Origin: Microbotryum silenes-acaulis
Taxonomy: Eukaryota; Basidiomycota; Microbotryomycetes; Microbotryales; Microbotryaceae
Length of the DNA: 64,000 nt
NCBI GenBank assembly: GCA_003665825.1
Contig: QPFY01000001.1
Coordinates: 1,357,001 to 1,421,000, forward strand
Reading direction: 5' to 3'
Both the position numbers and the translations under genes were made by a program. Positions 24,491 to 35,994 of the stretch are shown piece by piece; position 1 is the first letter of the stretch, and the number at the start of each line of letters is the position of its first letter. The notes under the pieces are model-generated. The model saw only the letters and a list, made by a program, of their open reading frames with translations, did not search any database and was not told the DNA's origin.

Positions 24491-25414
24491 TTAAGCCGCC
24501 AACTTTTTGGGGGCGGCCGCCTTTTGAGGGTCCCCACCAGCATCGACCCAAATTGCCTGTCGCCGCACACAGGAAAGCCATATCAGTTCACGGACTTGGA
24601 TCTTCACGCTCTCCTCGCCAAGTACGCACCAGTAGTGTCTCTCCATCGTCCTCTTCGACGGTGCGTTCAGGTAAGGGTATGGTCGAAGTCGACGGCGCCG
24701 TGATGTGCCGATTCAGCTCGGTCAGAATCTGCGCCGATGAATATCGAGCTCGTCAGGAGTCCCGCTCGATCGGAACATCAACCCACCAGGGCACTCACTT
24801 CGTAGTCGATTTGGTAGAGTTTGCACAGTTCTTGTATCTCCTGCTTTGATGCGGCTTGCTTGCAATCATCGAGCAGATTCGACAGGGACCGAGCGCCGAT
24901 GCGATTCCGGATCGGGGTCAAGGATTCGCTCTGCAGTTCCTGTTCCTTGCGCTGCTTGAGAATGTCGAGCATCTGGTTGTGCTGTGGGGTAGTAAAAGAA
25001 ATGACAATCCAATATGGCGATTAAGATTGATCCAGAGAACATATAAATCGCTTCTGATCGTGCTCGAAGAAAGCCTTACTGCTCGGAAAGCGAATCCGGC
25101 GCTCGGGACTTTGACTTGTCCGAGCTGTTCGAGCTTGCGCATAAAGTTGGGGTCTTGCGAATCGTGTGCGATCGCTGCAGTATGGAACGGCCGGTCAGCT
25201 TGGTTGCTTCATGTTTCACAATCAGAGCATGAGACCAACCGTCGCTTTTGGTCTCGCTCGCCAACGGCTCGGATGATCTGGATGACGACGGTGGGGTGAA
25301 TGTTGTTGATGATGACGAGGGAGAGGATCGAGTGGGAGCGGAGGATAAGGGCGATTGAGATGTAGCTGTCTTGGTCAGGTGCTGCTTCGCCGCCTTGGAA
25401 GCCGAGTTGCCCAT
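24491..25414 (-). CDS. small protein with N-myristoylation-type start, unknown function
   Basis: Five exons can be joined in phase. The start MGNSASKAAKQHLTK matches the N-myristoylation consensus (Gly2, Ser6). Downstream exons give DPNFMRKLEQLGQVKVP, then HNQMLDILKQRKEQELQSES, then PIRNRIGARSLSNLLDDCK and QEIQELCKLYQIDYE, then ILTELNRHITAPSTSTIPLP with EEDDGETLL, and finally AIWVDAGGDPQKAAAPKKLA with TAA at 24491-24493. The phrase pattern (a DPxFMxxLxxLGxVKVP block, a helical middle and an acidic tail before a Trp) looks like a conserved eukaryotic family, but I cannot name it. It is divergent from MSS51, with 272 bp between the two ATGs. Confidence 0.7.
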
Positions 25415-25686
25415 GGTGATCGAGAGTGGTCTGAAGAGATGACGAGGGAGCGTCCAAGGGAGCGTCAGAGGGAGAGAAGCGGAAGCGAGCTACGGGATCC
25501 CGTCTGCGGTGATTCTGATTCGCAGGGGCTGCCGGTCTTAAGCCCGTCTCGTCTCTGCCAATTAATTGTCCCTTCCGCGATCGAAGCGCGACTACTGCCA
25601 CACAACCCTTTCTCCTTTCTGTTTCCGGCCGTTCATCTCACTCCTGTTCAAGACTCGTGTATTCAAATCACACGCACACGACCACG

Positions 25687-27360
25687 ATGGCCAACCGACT
25701 GGCGCACTCGCATGCCACCGGCCTCTGGCGCCCAACCACGCTGTGCTGTAGCTCTACCACCGCGGCCGCCTCCTCGGTCGTCGCAGCTCGCCTCGCCGTC
25801 GGATCCGCTGCCTCGTCCATTCGACGTCGCACCCTGTTCGGCTTTGGCTCAACTAAACCGAAATCACCTTCACCGGCCCCACCCCGTCCCCTCTTGGCAC
25901 AGGACGACCTCTTCCACCCGCTCAGTCGTTCGCCGTTCGCCGAGATGCGCGCAAAGGGCGAGCGCATCAAGCAACTCGCCTACTGCCCTGCCTCCCTCGA
26001 CCTCCACGGAGAAAAGGTCCACGTCGCGTACGAGTGCCCCGAGTGCGGCTTCCCGACCCATGCCAGTCGTGAGCGGTACGATCAAGACACGGAGAAGGCG
26101 CGCTACTGGCCGAGGCTCAGGGAAGCGAACGAGGACGAGCATGATTTGCGCAGTGGGCGTGAGATGACCGAGTTCAACCTGCCAGGTCAGTTGTAGTTGT
26201 GGCAGAAATCGTAGAGCGAACCATACCCCTCTTCTCATGCATGTGTAGCTCTACGACCCCCCCATAGGCGAGCAAGCTTACGAAGAGGCCGTCTCGATGG
26301 GCAACTGGGACGTCTTCCTCTACACCCGCGGATTCCCCTCCATCGATACGGAGAGGTCGAGAAGACACGTGTCCAAACTGCTCACGTACCCGCTCTCGAT
26401 CGGGTCGGTGCTGCATGAGAGCAGCCCGTATACACTTCGCAACCAGCGTCTTCTTCCCGAAGGACTGCGATCCCTCTTTGGTCAGTCCGAAGCGAAGCGA
26501 CTTTTACCGCTCTCTAGACAGCCGTGCTGACCGTCCGCTACCTCTTGTCCTTCTCATCTTATAGCCCTTCGGCAATCTTTACATCCTTCCGCATCATCTG
26601 CGAACGCAAAGGGCGGCGCCCCTCCCGTCCCGATCCGAATCTTTGTGCTCGGCGCCCGAGCCGAATCCTCCCTCCCTTCGCACGTCCTCGGTCAACTATC
26701 CCACCTGTTCCCTCGCATCCCACTACACGTCTACTTCATCGGACCCGAAGCGCACATCCCCGCCAAGTCACCCAACACGGACCCGACCAAAGTCTACGGC
26801 GTGCCGTCCTACACGCGCATCGATTCTGAATACCTCTCCGTGACGAACCTGCGAGCGCCTTATGACGAAGTGCACGACCTCTTGGGACCTTTCGATCCTT
26901 ACCTCGACGTCTTCTTCTCCTTCTCACCCGGTTTCGGCTTCCCGGATGAACAAGACCCTACGAGGACCCAACTCGAGACCAACTGGTCAAGTTCGATCCT
27001 CTCGATCCTCGAAACCAAATGCGCCCTCTTTTGCACCGGCTTCAGTCCCGCCGACGTGGAGAGGGACGTCGTCGCTCTTGATAAAGCAGAGGGTATAAAC
27101 GGCGAGTTCGATTGGTTGTTGACGCCGGGGGAGAACGTATTTGGGAGTGAGAAGTGGGAAATCGCCGAATTCGATCCGAGGGTAGCGGTCAAGACCAATT
27201 GGGGGATTTGGGGCATTCGGTTAGTCTAGATGCTCTCTGTATTGATTCAGGTATTGATTCAGAGTGGGAACTTGATCACTAACCTGGCTCGTTCCTGTTT
27301 GATCCCCGTCGGCACAGAGGGAAGCGATACGAAGTCAAGCAGGATCGGAGCGAGGAGTGA
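25687..27360 (+). CDS. MSS51: Mss51-like mitochondrial translation regulator
   Basis: Mss51 activates translation of COX1 mRNA and helps assemble cytochrome oxidase in mitochondria. The start ATG 25687 is followed by a basic, Arg/Ser/Ala-rich leader that suits mitochondrial import. Cys-Pro motifs (AYCPASLDLHG and YECPECGFPTHAS) mark the zinc/haem-type region. The conserved core follows: QAYEEAVSMGNWDVFLYTRG, FPSIDTERSRRHVSKLLTYP and IGSVLHESSPYTLRNQRL, then PSYTRIDSEYLSVTNLRAPY. Exons 25687-26185, 26268-26480, 26565-27219 and 27318-27360 total 1,410 nt, a whole number of codons (469 residues), and every junction is GT..AG in phase. Convergent with DSC3 (145 bp gap). Confidence 0.9.
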
Positions 27361-27504
27361 GCAGGATAAGGTATAAGCCCTCCCTCGCTGGCACATACGT
27401 CGTACCTCAAAATGACGGACGGCCAAGGACTTTGTATGATAGACATGTCAATTGCATAATGATACACTCCCATCTTCCTTCCGTCTCTCTCCAAGAGACA
27501 CGCG

Positions 27505-29179
27505 CTAAGTGAACAAACGCATAATGCCGAATCCGACGTTGATGACGACGCCGAGTACGATGGCCATTTGTGTGCTGTCGATCGAAATGATATTGAGGTG
27601 TGAGTTGGGAGGGACGGGACCGTCAAGAAATTAGAGATCTCGACTCACGTGCGTGAAAAGAGATGGGTTCGGAAGAAGAAAAAGGGTAAGAATGGGAAGA
27701 AGAAACCGACGCAAAGCCCTCCGAGCATCTTCATCCAATAGCCTTCAGTATCTGTTGAATGTGAAAGAAGCAGCTGTCAGTGCATGATCCGAAAGCAACC
27801 GAGATCACCGCGACTTACTAGACTCGGTCGCCGCGGCTTCGTTCTGCCCGGTCAGTCCTTCCATCCATTGGTCTTCCAACGCTCGAGCGTGTTCATCGTC
27901 ATCTAGATCAAAAGAAAATAGTCGATCAGGGTGAGCTTAATACGCATCAATCTCGATTCGCAAACGTGTCGGTTGCTGACCTCCTCCTGCCGAGTTGTTG
28001 CGTCGGAACTCGGCCCGCATCGTAGCGATCTCTTCTTCAGAGAAGCCAGCGTCCCTCAATCGGTCAAACCCTTGCAGCGGCGTGATTTGAGTCGTCTGAA
28101 CGTGGACTCCCCTCATCAGCTCATACCACGTGAGGAAAGCGGCGAAATGAGACCTACCTGTATCCGTTCGCTGTCGATTTCTTCATCATCCATCGGTTCC
28201 CCGACCGAACAATGCAGCCACACCTGCTTATCATCTTCGGCCTCTGTCCCAGCCAGCGTCATATCCTTCTCCTTCCCTTTCCCCTTACTATCCCTCCTCT
28301 GATGCGCTGCGTCCTGCTTCGACCCTCCCTTGAGATCGATCGAAGCTCTCGGTACGGTCACTCCAACTGCAGCTTCGATCCCTTCGATCGCTCCCTCGAG
28401 CAACGCCTCCGCGTTGGGTTGGGTCTGTTGTCGTACTAATTTGGCTCGGCGCGACAGCAGTTGTACGGTCCAAGGAACGAGGTAGGTGCCGTCCGTCAGG
28501 AGCCGACCGAGTTGGATCAGGCGCAGCCGCCGCGGTCGGTCTTCGTGCATGAGATTGGGCCGGAGGAAGCGAATCTTTCAAGAGAGAGAGAGAGTAGATT
28601 ATTGATCAGAATGGTCGTTCAATTGCGACCAAGATGGACCATCTGCTGTCCATAAGAACTGACCCTGCGCTTGACCTCCGCGACGCTCTCCTTCTCTCTG
28701 ACGCAAAGATCCAACAGATCCTCACTCCCATCGGTGAAACGAACCGAAAAGGCCATTCCAGTCGGACCACTTGACGACCTCTCGCCGTCTTCCCCAAAGT
28801 CGTGTCCGTTCCACAGAGCTTGGCCGACAGCTTCGTCATCGTTGACGGCTTTCGCTTTGCCCTTGGCCGAGGCGACGAACCGCTTCGTCGTGCGTGGTAG
28901 GATCGTATTCGACGCTGCGACAGGCAGAGGAAGACCATCACCCGCCGAGTTCGTTGTCGAAATGAATCGAGCCAATCCCGATCCTGAAGTTGATCCCGAA
29001 CCGGAGCCTCGCCGAGTCGATGCCGACGAGTGGCCAAATGGAAGCACCTCGCCCGGCTGAGGCGACGGCGACGACGACGACGACGACGTGCCGTTCGGTC
29101 GTGAGGATCCCAGGTCAAAGCCATCGTCGTCGTTGTCGTGGTCGAACATGGCTGACGGGAAGTTGGTCGGAGGTGCCAT
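27505..29179 (-). CDS. DSC3: DSC E3 ubiquitin ligase complex subunit 3-like (ubiquitin-like domain plus membrane segment)
   Basis: Dsc3 is a membrane subunit of the Golgi/endosome DSC ubiquitin ligase that acts in sterol/hypoxia signalling and membrane protein quality control. Read on the minus strand: a Ser-rich acidic N-terminus; a ubiquitin-like fold with FSVRFTDGSEDLLDLCVREK and, after an intron, RLRLIQLGRLLTDGTYLVPW; then the family C-terminal block GFDRLRDAGFSEEEIATMRA, EFRRNNSAGG and EDQWMEGL; and TEGYWMKMLGGLCVGFFFPF leading into a hydrophobic FLPFFFF segment, then GVVINVGFGIMRLFT and TAG at 27505-27507. The start is tentative: ATG 29179 precedes the UBL; longer forms to about 29428 are possible. 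Confidence 0.82.
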
Positions 29180-29870
29180 TTCCCCGAGCCCGTGGGTGGT
29201 GATGACGGAATTCCACGTGACGGTCGGAGTCGGAGGCGCGTAAGTGTGCTCGGCCTGGTCTGGGCGTCGACGTCGCCAAAATCGCACGGACCTCTCACCG
29301 ACTCCAAGCGCCGAGCGCGAGCCCGAAAGTTCAGTGACTCCGAGTGAGTTTCTTCGCAGCACGCAGCCTACACCTCTTGCGGAAGGGCCATGTTGAATCA
29401 AGAAAAAAAAAATGCCCGTAAGCATCATGTCTCACAAGTCTAGCATCGCCCCCAAGCGCAAATGTATTGGAAAGCGGTGCAGCGATTACAGCGACTTGGG
29501 TCGTTTCGAGACAATTAGCCAGCCAGCCCCTCCCACGCCGCCCGCGAGCAAGGCCCAGCCATCTCACCCACCACGGGGTCGGTCCCCACTCCGTCATCGC
29601 CGCCATCACATCACACTTCAACTTCGCTTGGTTTTCCTTGGTGCTAGTGCCTTCATCCTTTGATCGAGTGAGCGTCTTGTTCTTCTCCTTCGTTCACACT
29701 ACCTCGACTTCTCTCCACCATTCTGCTACATCAACACTCGCACCAACTACGACTCATCACACCAACTCCGAAAAACGCATAGACTCACCCCCGGCCTAAT
29801 AACCCCTTCGCACAGACCCCCACATCCCCTCGGACTCGGTGATCGACCGCGCCTGCCGACTGAAAAGGTG
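29180..29870. promoter_or_regulatory. divergent intergenic region between DSC3-like and Kre9-like genes
   Basis: About 690 bp with no convincing gene. It holds an A9 tract at about 29403 and a C/T-rich stretch from 29690 to 29870 typical of a fungal promoter or leader. It presumably serves both flanking divergent genes. Confidence 0.4.
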
Positions 29871-30919
29871 ATGAAGCTCTCCCTCCTCGCCACCGCTTGC
29901 GTCGCCCTCGCCCAGGCTTCATTCGTCGCGGCGACCTACTTCACATCTCCTCAATCTGGTGATACCATCAGGTGAGGAGAACATCAGCACAGAGCTTGTG
30001 GGCAGTTGTGTCTAGCACGTTTCTGGGTGGTGTGTGCTCACTCTTCCCGCTTGCACCATGTCGTCCCACTAGCAATGCGGGGGGGCTCAAGGTAACATGG
30101 AAGTACCAACCCGGAGGAGCACCAAAAGGAACTTTTATCCTCGAGACGGTACAAGCCTCGGCTCGACAAAATACCCAAATCGTGATCGCGAGCGAAGTCG
30201 ATCTCGTCAACACCGCGAGTGTGACGATCCCGAATGACCTCAACGCGCGCAAGTCGTCGACCAACACCTATGTAAGTTCAAGGAGCAAGTCATCTGGGTA
30301 GAAAGCGGAGACTGATTGCGGCGCTGGGGATGGGGTCCCTTTTGCCGCTTTGCAGAGACTGCTCATTGTCAACTCTGCGGACCTGTCGACAATATACACC
30401 CAAGCCGCTCCCTTGACGATCAAGTCCTTCGGTTCCTCCAATTCTGGAGACGCGTCGTCCACGACAAGCAGAGTTCGCACGACAGCCAAGACGACGCCAG
30501 CCGCAGCGACCACGACGAGGAAATCGATCGCGCTGTCGACTACGACCGCCGCCGCCGCCGTCGAGACATCACCTCCCGCAGCAGCGTCGACCCCATCCAC
30601 GACATCAGCGACGACGACGACGACGACGACTACAGCAGCCACAACGAGCACGACCGATGCGGTGGTGGTTGTTACCTCGTACGCGCCGATCGTGACCGTC
30701 CTGGAAAGCTCGAGCTCCGCACCAGCCGCTAACGTCGTCACCGTCATTCTCACGACCATGGCCCCCCAATCCCTCTCCTCTTCCACTAGTACGGGCCCGA
30801 CCACGGTCGTTGGGGCGTCGGCACAATCGCAAGTTTCGTCGGCTATGGCGAGCAAGGCTTTCGTCGGTGGAGCAAGCTTCGTCGCTATCTTTGTTGCGAC
30901 GGTCACCATGCTGTGCTAG
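29871..30919 (+). CDS. Kre9/Knh1-type Ser/Thr-rich GPI-anchored cell-wall protein
   Basis: Likely secreted and GPI-anchored wall protein. Signal peptide MKLSLLATACVALAQASFVA; then a Kre9/Knh1-like N-terminal domain (TYFTSPQSGDTI, GGLKVTWKYQPGGAPKGTF, TASVTIPNDLNA, YRLLIVNSADLSTIYTQ). A long Ser/Thr/Ala tract with Thr runs (ACG)n around 30610 follows, and the C-terminus is hydrophobic (AFVGGASFVAIFVATVTMLC), as expected for a GPI signal. Exons 29871-29971, 30073-30271 and 30356-30919 total 864 nt (287 residues), in phase. Members of this family are implicated in beta-1,6-glucan assembly or surface adhesion; the exact role here is inferred. Confidence 0.88.
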
Positions 30920-31258
30920 TCGATTAGCGATTGACGAGGCACAGTCAAGCCGACGAGAGACCGCCTAATGTACCGTTTTATTGAATTTGTAATTCACGAT
31001 CTGCACGTTTGCGCCATCACTTCTCCACGCCTGGTCACGGAGTGCGCATCTCGGCTTGGAAATTCGAATACGCACCGTCGATTCTGCGATGTTTCATGAC
31101 GACGGACCGCTGCGGAAGACATCACCTTTTACGCTTTGCCGGTAGACTTTACCGTCACTTGGAGAAAATCGGATTCGAAATCGATCTCTCCTTACAACTT
31201 CAGTCGGGCTTGTATTGCAATAACTAGCCTGTGATGTCATGCACGTAGACGTGTCAGC
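30920..31258. other. intergenic, convergent gene ends
   Basis: About 340 bp between the stop codons of the Kre9-like (+) and MIC12-like (-) genes. No gene or conserved signal is recognised; presumably two 3' untranslated regions. Confidence 0.4.
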
Positions 31259-31940
31259 TCAGGTACTCTCGATGTCACTTTGCAGGGGGTTCTGACTCAC
31301 CAAGTTGTGATCTACCAAATCCTGCAACGCACGTACTCAAAAGAATCACACACCTCAGACCTGCCGCCGATCGGTGACGTCCTTGACCTCTTGCGCAGCA
31401 GCCGGTGAGATCTTGTTCTTCAAAGTGGCAGCACCGTACTTTGCATGATTCCATGTGTTGCTGATCACGCTGGACCATTCCGTTTCCCTCAAGGCGATGA
31501 CGCCGGTTTCGACTTTCTCGTTCCACTGCTCGTGAAAACAAAAAATCAAGATCGAATGAGGATCAGCGCACCGAACTAGGCGGTCGTCAAAAGATAGTTT
31601 CGGCGTGACCGACTCTGGCCTTGATCGATTCGATGAGGCCGACTCGACTCGGTACCGGTTGAGGGAACGTCGATCGGTTGGTCTCGGGGGAGTTGGAGTT
31701 GGGTGCGACGGGGGTCGAAGCGAGCAATTGCTCCGATAGCCGATGCAGGTCCTTGCCGATCTGTTGCGACGTTTCTCGGATGTCGAGGTGGTAGTAATAT
31801 GTGACGCTGTAACGAGGAGAATCGGTGTCAGATGGTTTCGGAGTAGCTACGGGAAGGAGAGGTGATCGTAGGGAAACGGATCGAGGGACGAACCCGGCTG
31901 CGAGCAAAGCTCCGGAAGCGACCTTGGTGAAGAAGGACAT
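31259..31940 (-). CDS. MIC12: MICOS subunit MIC12/AIM5-like
   Basis: Small mitochondrial inner-membrane protein of the MICOS complex that shapes crista junctions. ATG 31940 gives MSFFTKVASGALLAAG, a hydrophobic segment. Across a GTTCGT..TTACAG intron this continues VTYYYHLDIRETSQQIGKDL and HRLSEQL; then SIKAR joins WNEKVETGVIALRETEW across an intron ending CAG (about 31527), followed by NTWNHAKYGAATLKNK. The tail, after one more short intron, is probably DLVDHNLVSQNPLQSD and a stop at 31259. The YYYHLDIRE block and the short helix-plus-amphipathic layout resemble fungal MIC12; this is a family-level match by eye. Divergent from NTM1. Confidence 0.68.
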
Positions 31941-32254
31941 GGAGGACGCCGAGTCGACTTGAACAAGTCCTCGAGTGAGTTGAGCGCGTGCTTTGAGCAG
32001 GGACTGAGAGGTGGGCAAATCGCCGAGTGACAGAAAGTGAAGGAAGGTGTGAGTGAGACTGTGAGTGAGACTGTGAGAGAGGTGGGAAACAAAGCGCGCC
32101 GTCGAACCCGACTTGGCCCTGCTTCATCTCCTCTGCCTCTCTCTGCGATCCATTGACGGCTTTCTCGTTCACCTCCAGACTCAACGATAAAGCACCTCTG
32201 CTTGGCCAATTCTCGCCCGGTCCTGTTGCCCAGCTCGCAGCACCTCCTGCGAAC
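31941..32254. promoter_or_regulatory. divergent promoter region MIC12-like / NTM1
   Basis: About 310 bp between two ATGs pointing outward. Contains a tandem GTGAGTGAGACTGTGAGTGAG type repeat near 32050-32080. No specific site recognised. Confidence 0.35.
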
Positions 32255-33564
32255 ATGACCACGACGGCCAGTGCACCAGCTCCAGCTGCCAGGCTCCCTC
32301 AATTCCAGGTCGGAGTCGACTATTGGGCCAATACCGAGGCCACCGTGAATGGGGTTCTGGGTGGATATGGACCGTGAGTCATGGCTCCTACAGCGCATGC
32401 GTGGTGCTCAACTCTTCAGCTAGCTCATCCCTGTCATCTTCGCCGAAACGACCGACCACCACTCGAGATCAGAGCCACCGCCGTTCCTCGATTGGACGCC
32501 ACTGCATCTCGCATGCTCATCCTCTCCATCATGCCCCATCTTTCGACCATCACGCCCCCACACCGCGCTTCGATCAGCGCCTCGGAAACCACCAGCACCA
32601 CCCCGTCCCAGCGAAGATTCTTCCGAGCTCTCGATTGTGGTGCCGGGATTGGTAGGATCACTTCCACCGTACTGGCGAGTAGATCAAACCAATTCCAAGA
32701 CGTTGACTTTGACTTTGACCTTTGGGCTGATCCATCGCCGGGTTTTTTCCCTCTCCTCATCAGCTCCCTCTCTTTGACCGGGTCGATCTCGTGGAACCGG
32801 TACCCAAATTCCTCAAGGAAGCGCAACGTCATGCCGAACGAGGGAGAGAAGGATGGAAGTACCTCTCAACGGGAAAGGGCGTACGAATGTGGCAAGCCGG
32901 TTTGCAGTTCTTCGACCCGGCCGCACCGGCGATTCCGGTACCACCGATACGATCCGAAGATTCTCAAGCCGTCGTCGGCACGGTCGAGTTGGTCGCCACC
33001 TACGGCTCCGAAGCCCTCGTTTGGCCCGATCCGAAGCGCAGGAGGGACACGGACAGTGGTGGGGCCGAGGATGGGTACGACCTCTGCATGATCCAGTGGT
33101 GTATTGGTCACCTCAGCGACGCCGAGTTGGTCGAATTCCTCAAGAGGAGTCGCAAGGCGTTGAGGCAGGACGATCAGGGCTGTCAGGGGTACATCATCCT
33201 CAAGGAGAACGTGTGCAAGGACACTGAAGGCGCTGGAGCGGGATTCTTGTTCGATGATGATGACAGCTCGGTCACGAGGTCAGTCGTGCAGGACGGTGTC
33301 AGGCCTCGGGGAGGAATTACGAAGGAACTAGGCGGATGATGCTGAACGCGCGGTTGTTCTGGTACGACACACAGGTCCGACAAAGTGTTTAAAAACATCT
33401 TCGCCGATGCAGGACTCGAGGTATTACGGCAAGAGACGCAACAAGGGTTCCCCAAAGGTGCGTGATTCGCTACTCGTTCGGTCTTCGCATACTACATGGT
33501 TTAACATCGCCACTGGTATTGTGACACAGAATTATTCCCCGTCATTGCCTACGTTCTAAGGTGA
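32255..33564 (+). CDS. NTM1: alpha-N-terminal protein methyltransferase (NTM1/NTMT1 family)
   Basis: S-adenosylmethionine-dependent enzyme that methylates the alpha-amino group of proteins beginning X-Pro-Lys after Met removal. Family signatures seen: VGVDYWANTEATVNGVLGGY; after an intron SRMLILSIMPHL; motif I LDCGAGIGRIT at about 32625-32660; VDLVEPVPKFLKEAQ; AGLQFFDP; YDLCMIQWCIGHLSDAELVE; GYIILKENV; then VFKNIFADAGLEVLRQETQQ and the C-terminal ELFPVIAYVL. Four or five exons; introns after YGP (32373), after ITSTVLA, after SSVTR and after FPK are inferred from GT..AG ends and frame. An insertion of about 35 residues between AGLQFFDP and the IQW motif is longer than in the human enzyme. Confidence 0.87.
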
Positions 33565-33910
33565 TGAGCTTATCATCGGGTCCATGAGTAGGAAAAGGTG
33601 CGCCTCCCAGTCGAGGAGGGTGAGATATGAGACAATGCTTATAACAGCCCGGCAGTAAAGTGACGGGATCGCGAGTCGATGATTCACAGCCTATCTTTTG
33701 AGTGTCTCGGATTGAAATGGGAGCTTATACTATGCCTGCTCTCACAATTTCCTCTTTTTTCATTTTTTATTTGATAGACTTCATTAACAGCATAATTATA
33801 TTAATACCTAGAAATCTTCGGAAAAGGCGGAGGGAATGCTGTTACGCACACTGGCAGAAGCCAGTAGTGTAGGACTCATTGACCCTGAACCAGGATCAAT
33901 CATACCCACT

Positions 33911-35994
33911 AAAACCCCCTTTGGTGGCTTACAGAGACACTAGGCGACCCTTGGACTCCTGAATAGAGGCTCGAAGCCCCTCGAAGTCCGTTTCGGCGAT
34001 CGGTTCCAAAAGATCCGACGAGAATCGGCGACGGCGACAGAGCTTCCGGATCGAGTGAAAGAAGAGGACTCGTAGTTCGACAAGTCGACGTTCCGAGCGA
34101 GACACGACCGGACATACAAAGTCCACAAAGACTGGGTGGGGGGTCGGGGACAGAGCAGACCAGAGACGCCGGGCAAATGGGCAGCCGACCGCGAGGTGGG
34201 CCAGGCACTCGGGTGCTTCCGAGAGGCACATCACACAGGAGGCAGATCGATTGTTGGGGTGAGGGCTGGTTGGGGAGGCGACTTGGCTGCCCGGATGGAG
34301 GGACCCCAGGGAGAGAAGGTGGCCACCTCGGCGTCCGAGTGAACCCGGCGAACCTTGCGCAAAGCCTTCCACCAAGCGTTCCAACGTTGCTCAGGCAGAT
34401 CGAATACCTTCTGGTGTCCCTTGGGGAAGATAGGAGGGAAGATGAAGACTTGGTGGCGTTTGGACGCGTTCACAAACGAAGATGGGGTCATCACCTCGCC
34501 ATCGGGCCCTCGAAAAAGCGTCGGGTTTACCGAGAGTTGTATTCCGTGGCCCGCTGGGAAGTAGAGTACGTGCGTCGCCCATTGCTCGAGGTTCTGGCTC
34601 TTGGAGAGTTCCGGGGGATTGAGCGTGGTCACCGACGCCCAGGCTTCGAAGTATCGGACCCAACGTGCAGGAAGAAGTTTTCTCGTCTTTCTCACCGCAT
34701 GGTCCCACTTTGGGGGAGGATGGCAAAAGTATGCCCACCAGATCCAGATCCAAGGGCGACGATGCTGGTTGGGGGCCGGTCTGGACAAGGTGAAAGGGGT
34801 TGGTTGGTTCGGTGCCTGGAGGCGAATGCGGATGTCGAAGAGGTGGCGTGTGAAGCAGCCGTCCGGGGCCCGGAGCTGGAAGACCCACTTCGCGTGATCG
34901 ATCGCTAGACGCCGAGGCAGATCAATCAAGACGAAGCCGCCGTGATCGAGAGGGGTGCAGAGGCGCGACCGGGAGACCTTCGGACGTCGCTGAGTACCAT
35001 CCGAAGCTCGACCGTGAATGGCGAGCATGACGGCCTCCTCGATCTCCTTGACAACGCTCTTGGGGGCGGGGAGGAATCGGCTGTAGTACAGGATCTTTGT
35101 GTAGCGAGGGCTTCGTTGTAAAGGGTGCGGACAATGGAAGTGAGGTACTCGCAGGTCGCGTCGCCCTCGATCACGTGCAAACCCAGCTTGAATTTGCCCG
35201 GACCGATGTCGATTGCGCCCGGCACTTGGAACCGTGCCACAACCATTGAGTGCGTCGATTTGAGGACAGGAGCCCAAATTTTGTGATCATGGAAGAGGTC
35301 GACCCAATCAGGCGAGACATAGATGCGGTCAAGGCGACGGCACGTGCCGGGCGCTGAGCGATTCGTCGTGGCTCGTCCTTTGGGGTGGTGGAGCCGATAG
35401 GCGTCGAAAAGATTGTTAACCGTGGCAAGGTCGCGCATCTCCTGACCCCCATAATTCGTTCCATTTTGGTTCTCCGAATCGAGGGGTTGGGACTCAACAC
35501 AATTCCAGTCCCCCCCGACTAGGAGCGCAGGCGGCGAGGGTTCGTCACGCACGACTTGTCGGAGGGCGGTGCTGAGATGTGAGGAAGCGCTTTTTGTCTG
35601 GCTTGTCGGAGGAAGCCGCGTATATTGATACAACCCGGACCTTTGAATCACCCACACGAAAGGTGGCGTCGGTGACTCGGTCCGGGAAAGAAAAAGAGGC
35701 ACGAAGAGTGTTGGGAGGCGACTCGGGATCAATAGTAATGACCACGGAGTCGCTCTTCCAGAGTATGGCAGTGTTGTTGAAAGGAGTGAAGAGAGCGGAG
35801 AGCTTTAAGTCTTGGCACTCCTGAGTCCACTGGGCCACCCTTTCGGGGGAAGGTCGGCCAGTCTCGCTCAGGAGAAAGACGTCGGCGTTATGGGAGCGGA
35901 GATTGGAGAAAAGAGAGGCACGCTTACGGTCTTCATTGATTGACTGCACGTTGGCAGCAACAAAAGACACGTTTGGGATCTTAGTTGTGCTCAT
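33911..35994 (-). pseudogene. LINE ORF2 remnant: endonuclease and C-terminal zinc finger, RT deleted
   Basis: The endonuclease begins MSTTKIPNVSFVAANVQSIN with ADVFLLSETG, breaks frame near 35590, and resumes with LLVGGDWNCVES and RRLDRIYVSPDW; the usual final SDH reads THS here. Sequence then passes directly to the post-RT region (CTPLDHGGFVLIDLPRRLAI), with no YxDD or other RT motif. A further break near 34240 leads to the terminal zinc finger CVMCLSEAPECLAHLAVGC and the end IQESKGRLVSL. Frame breaks plus the RT deletion make this a pseudogene. Confidence 0.85.

Noticed and set aside
34177..34908. 243-codon plus-strand frame
   Set aside because: Lies antisense to the LINE ORF2 remnant, whose minus-strand translation has clear zinc-finger and post-RT motifs; the plus frame has none.
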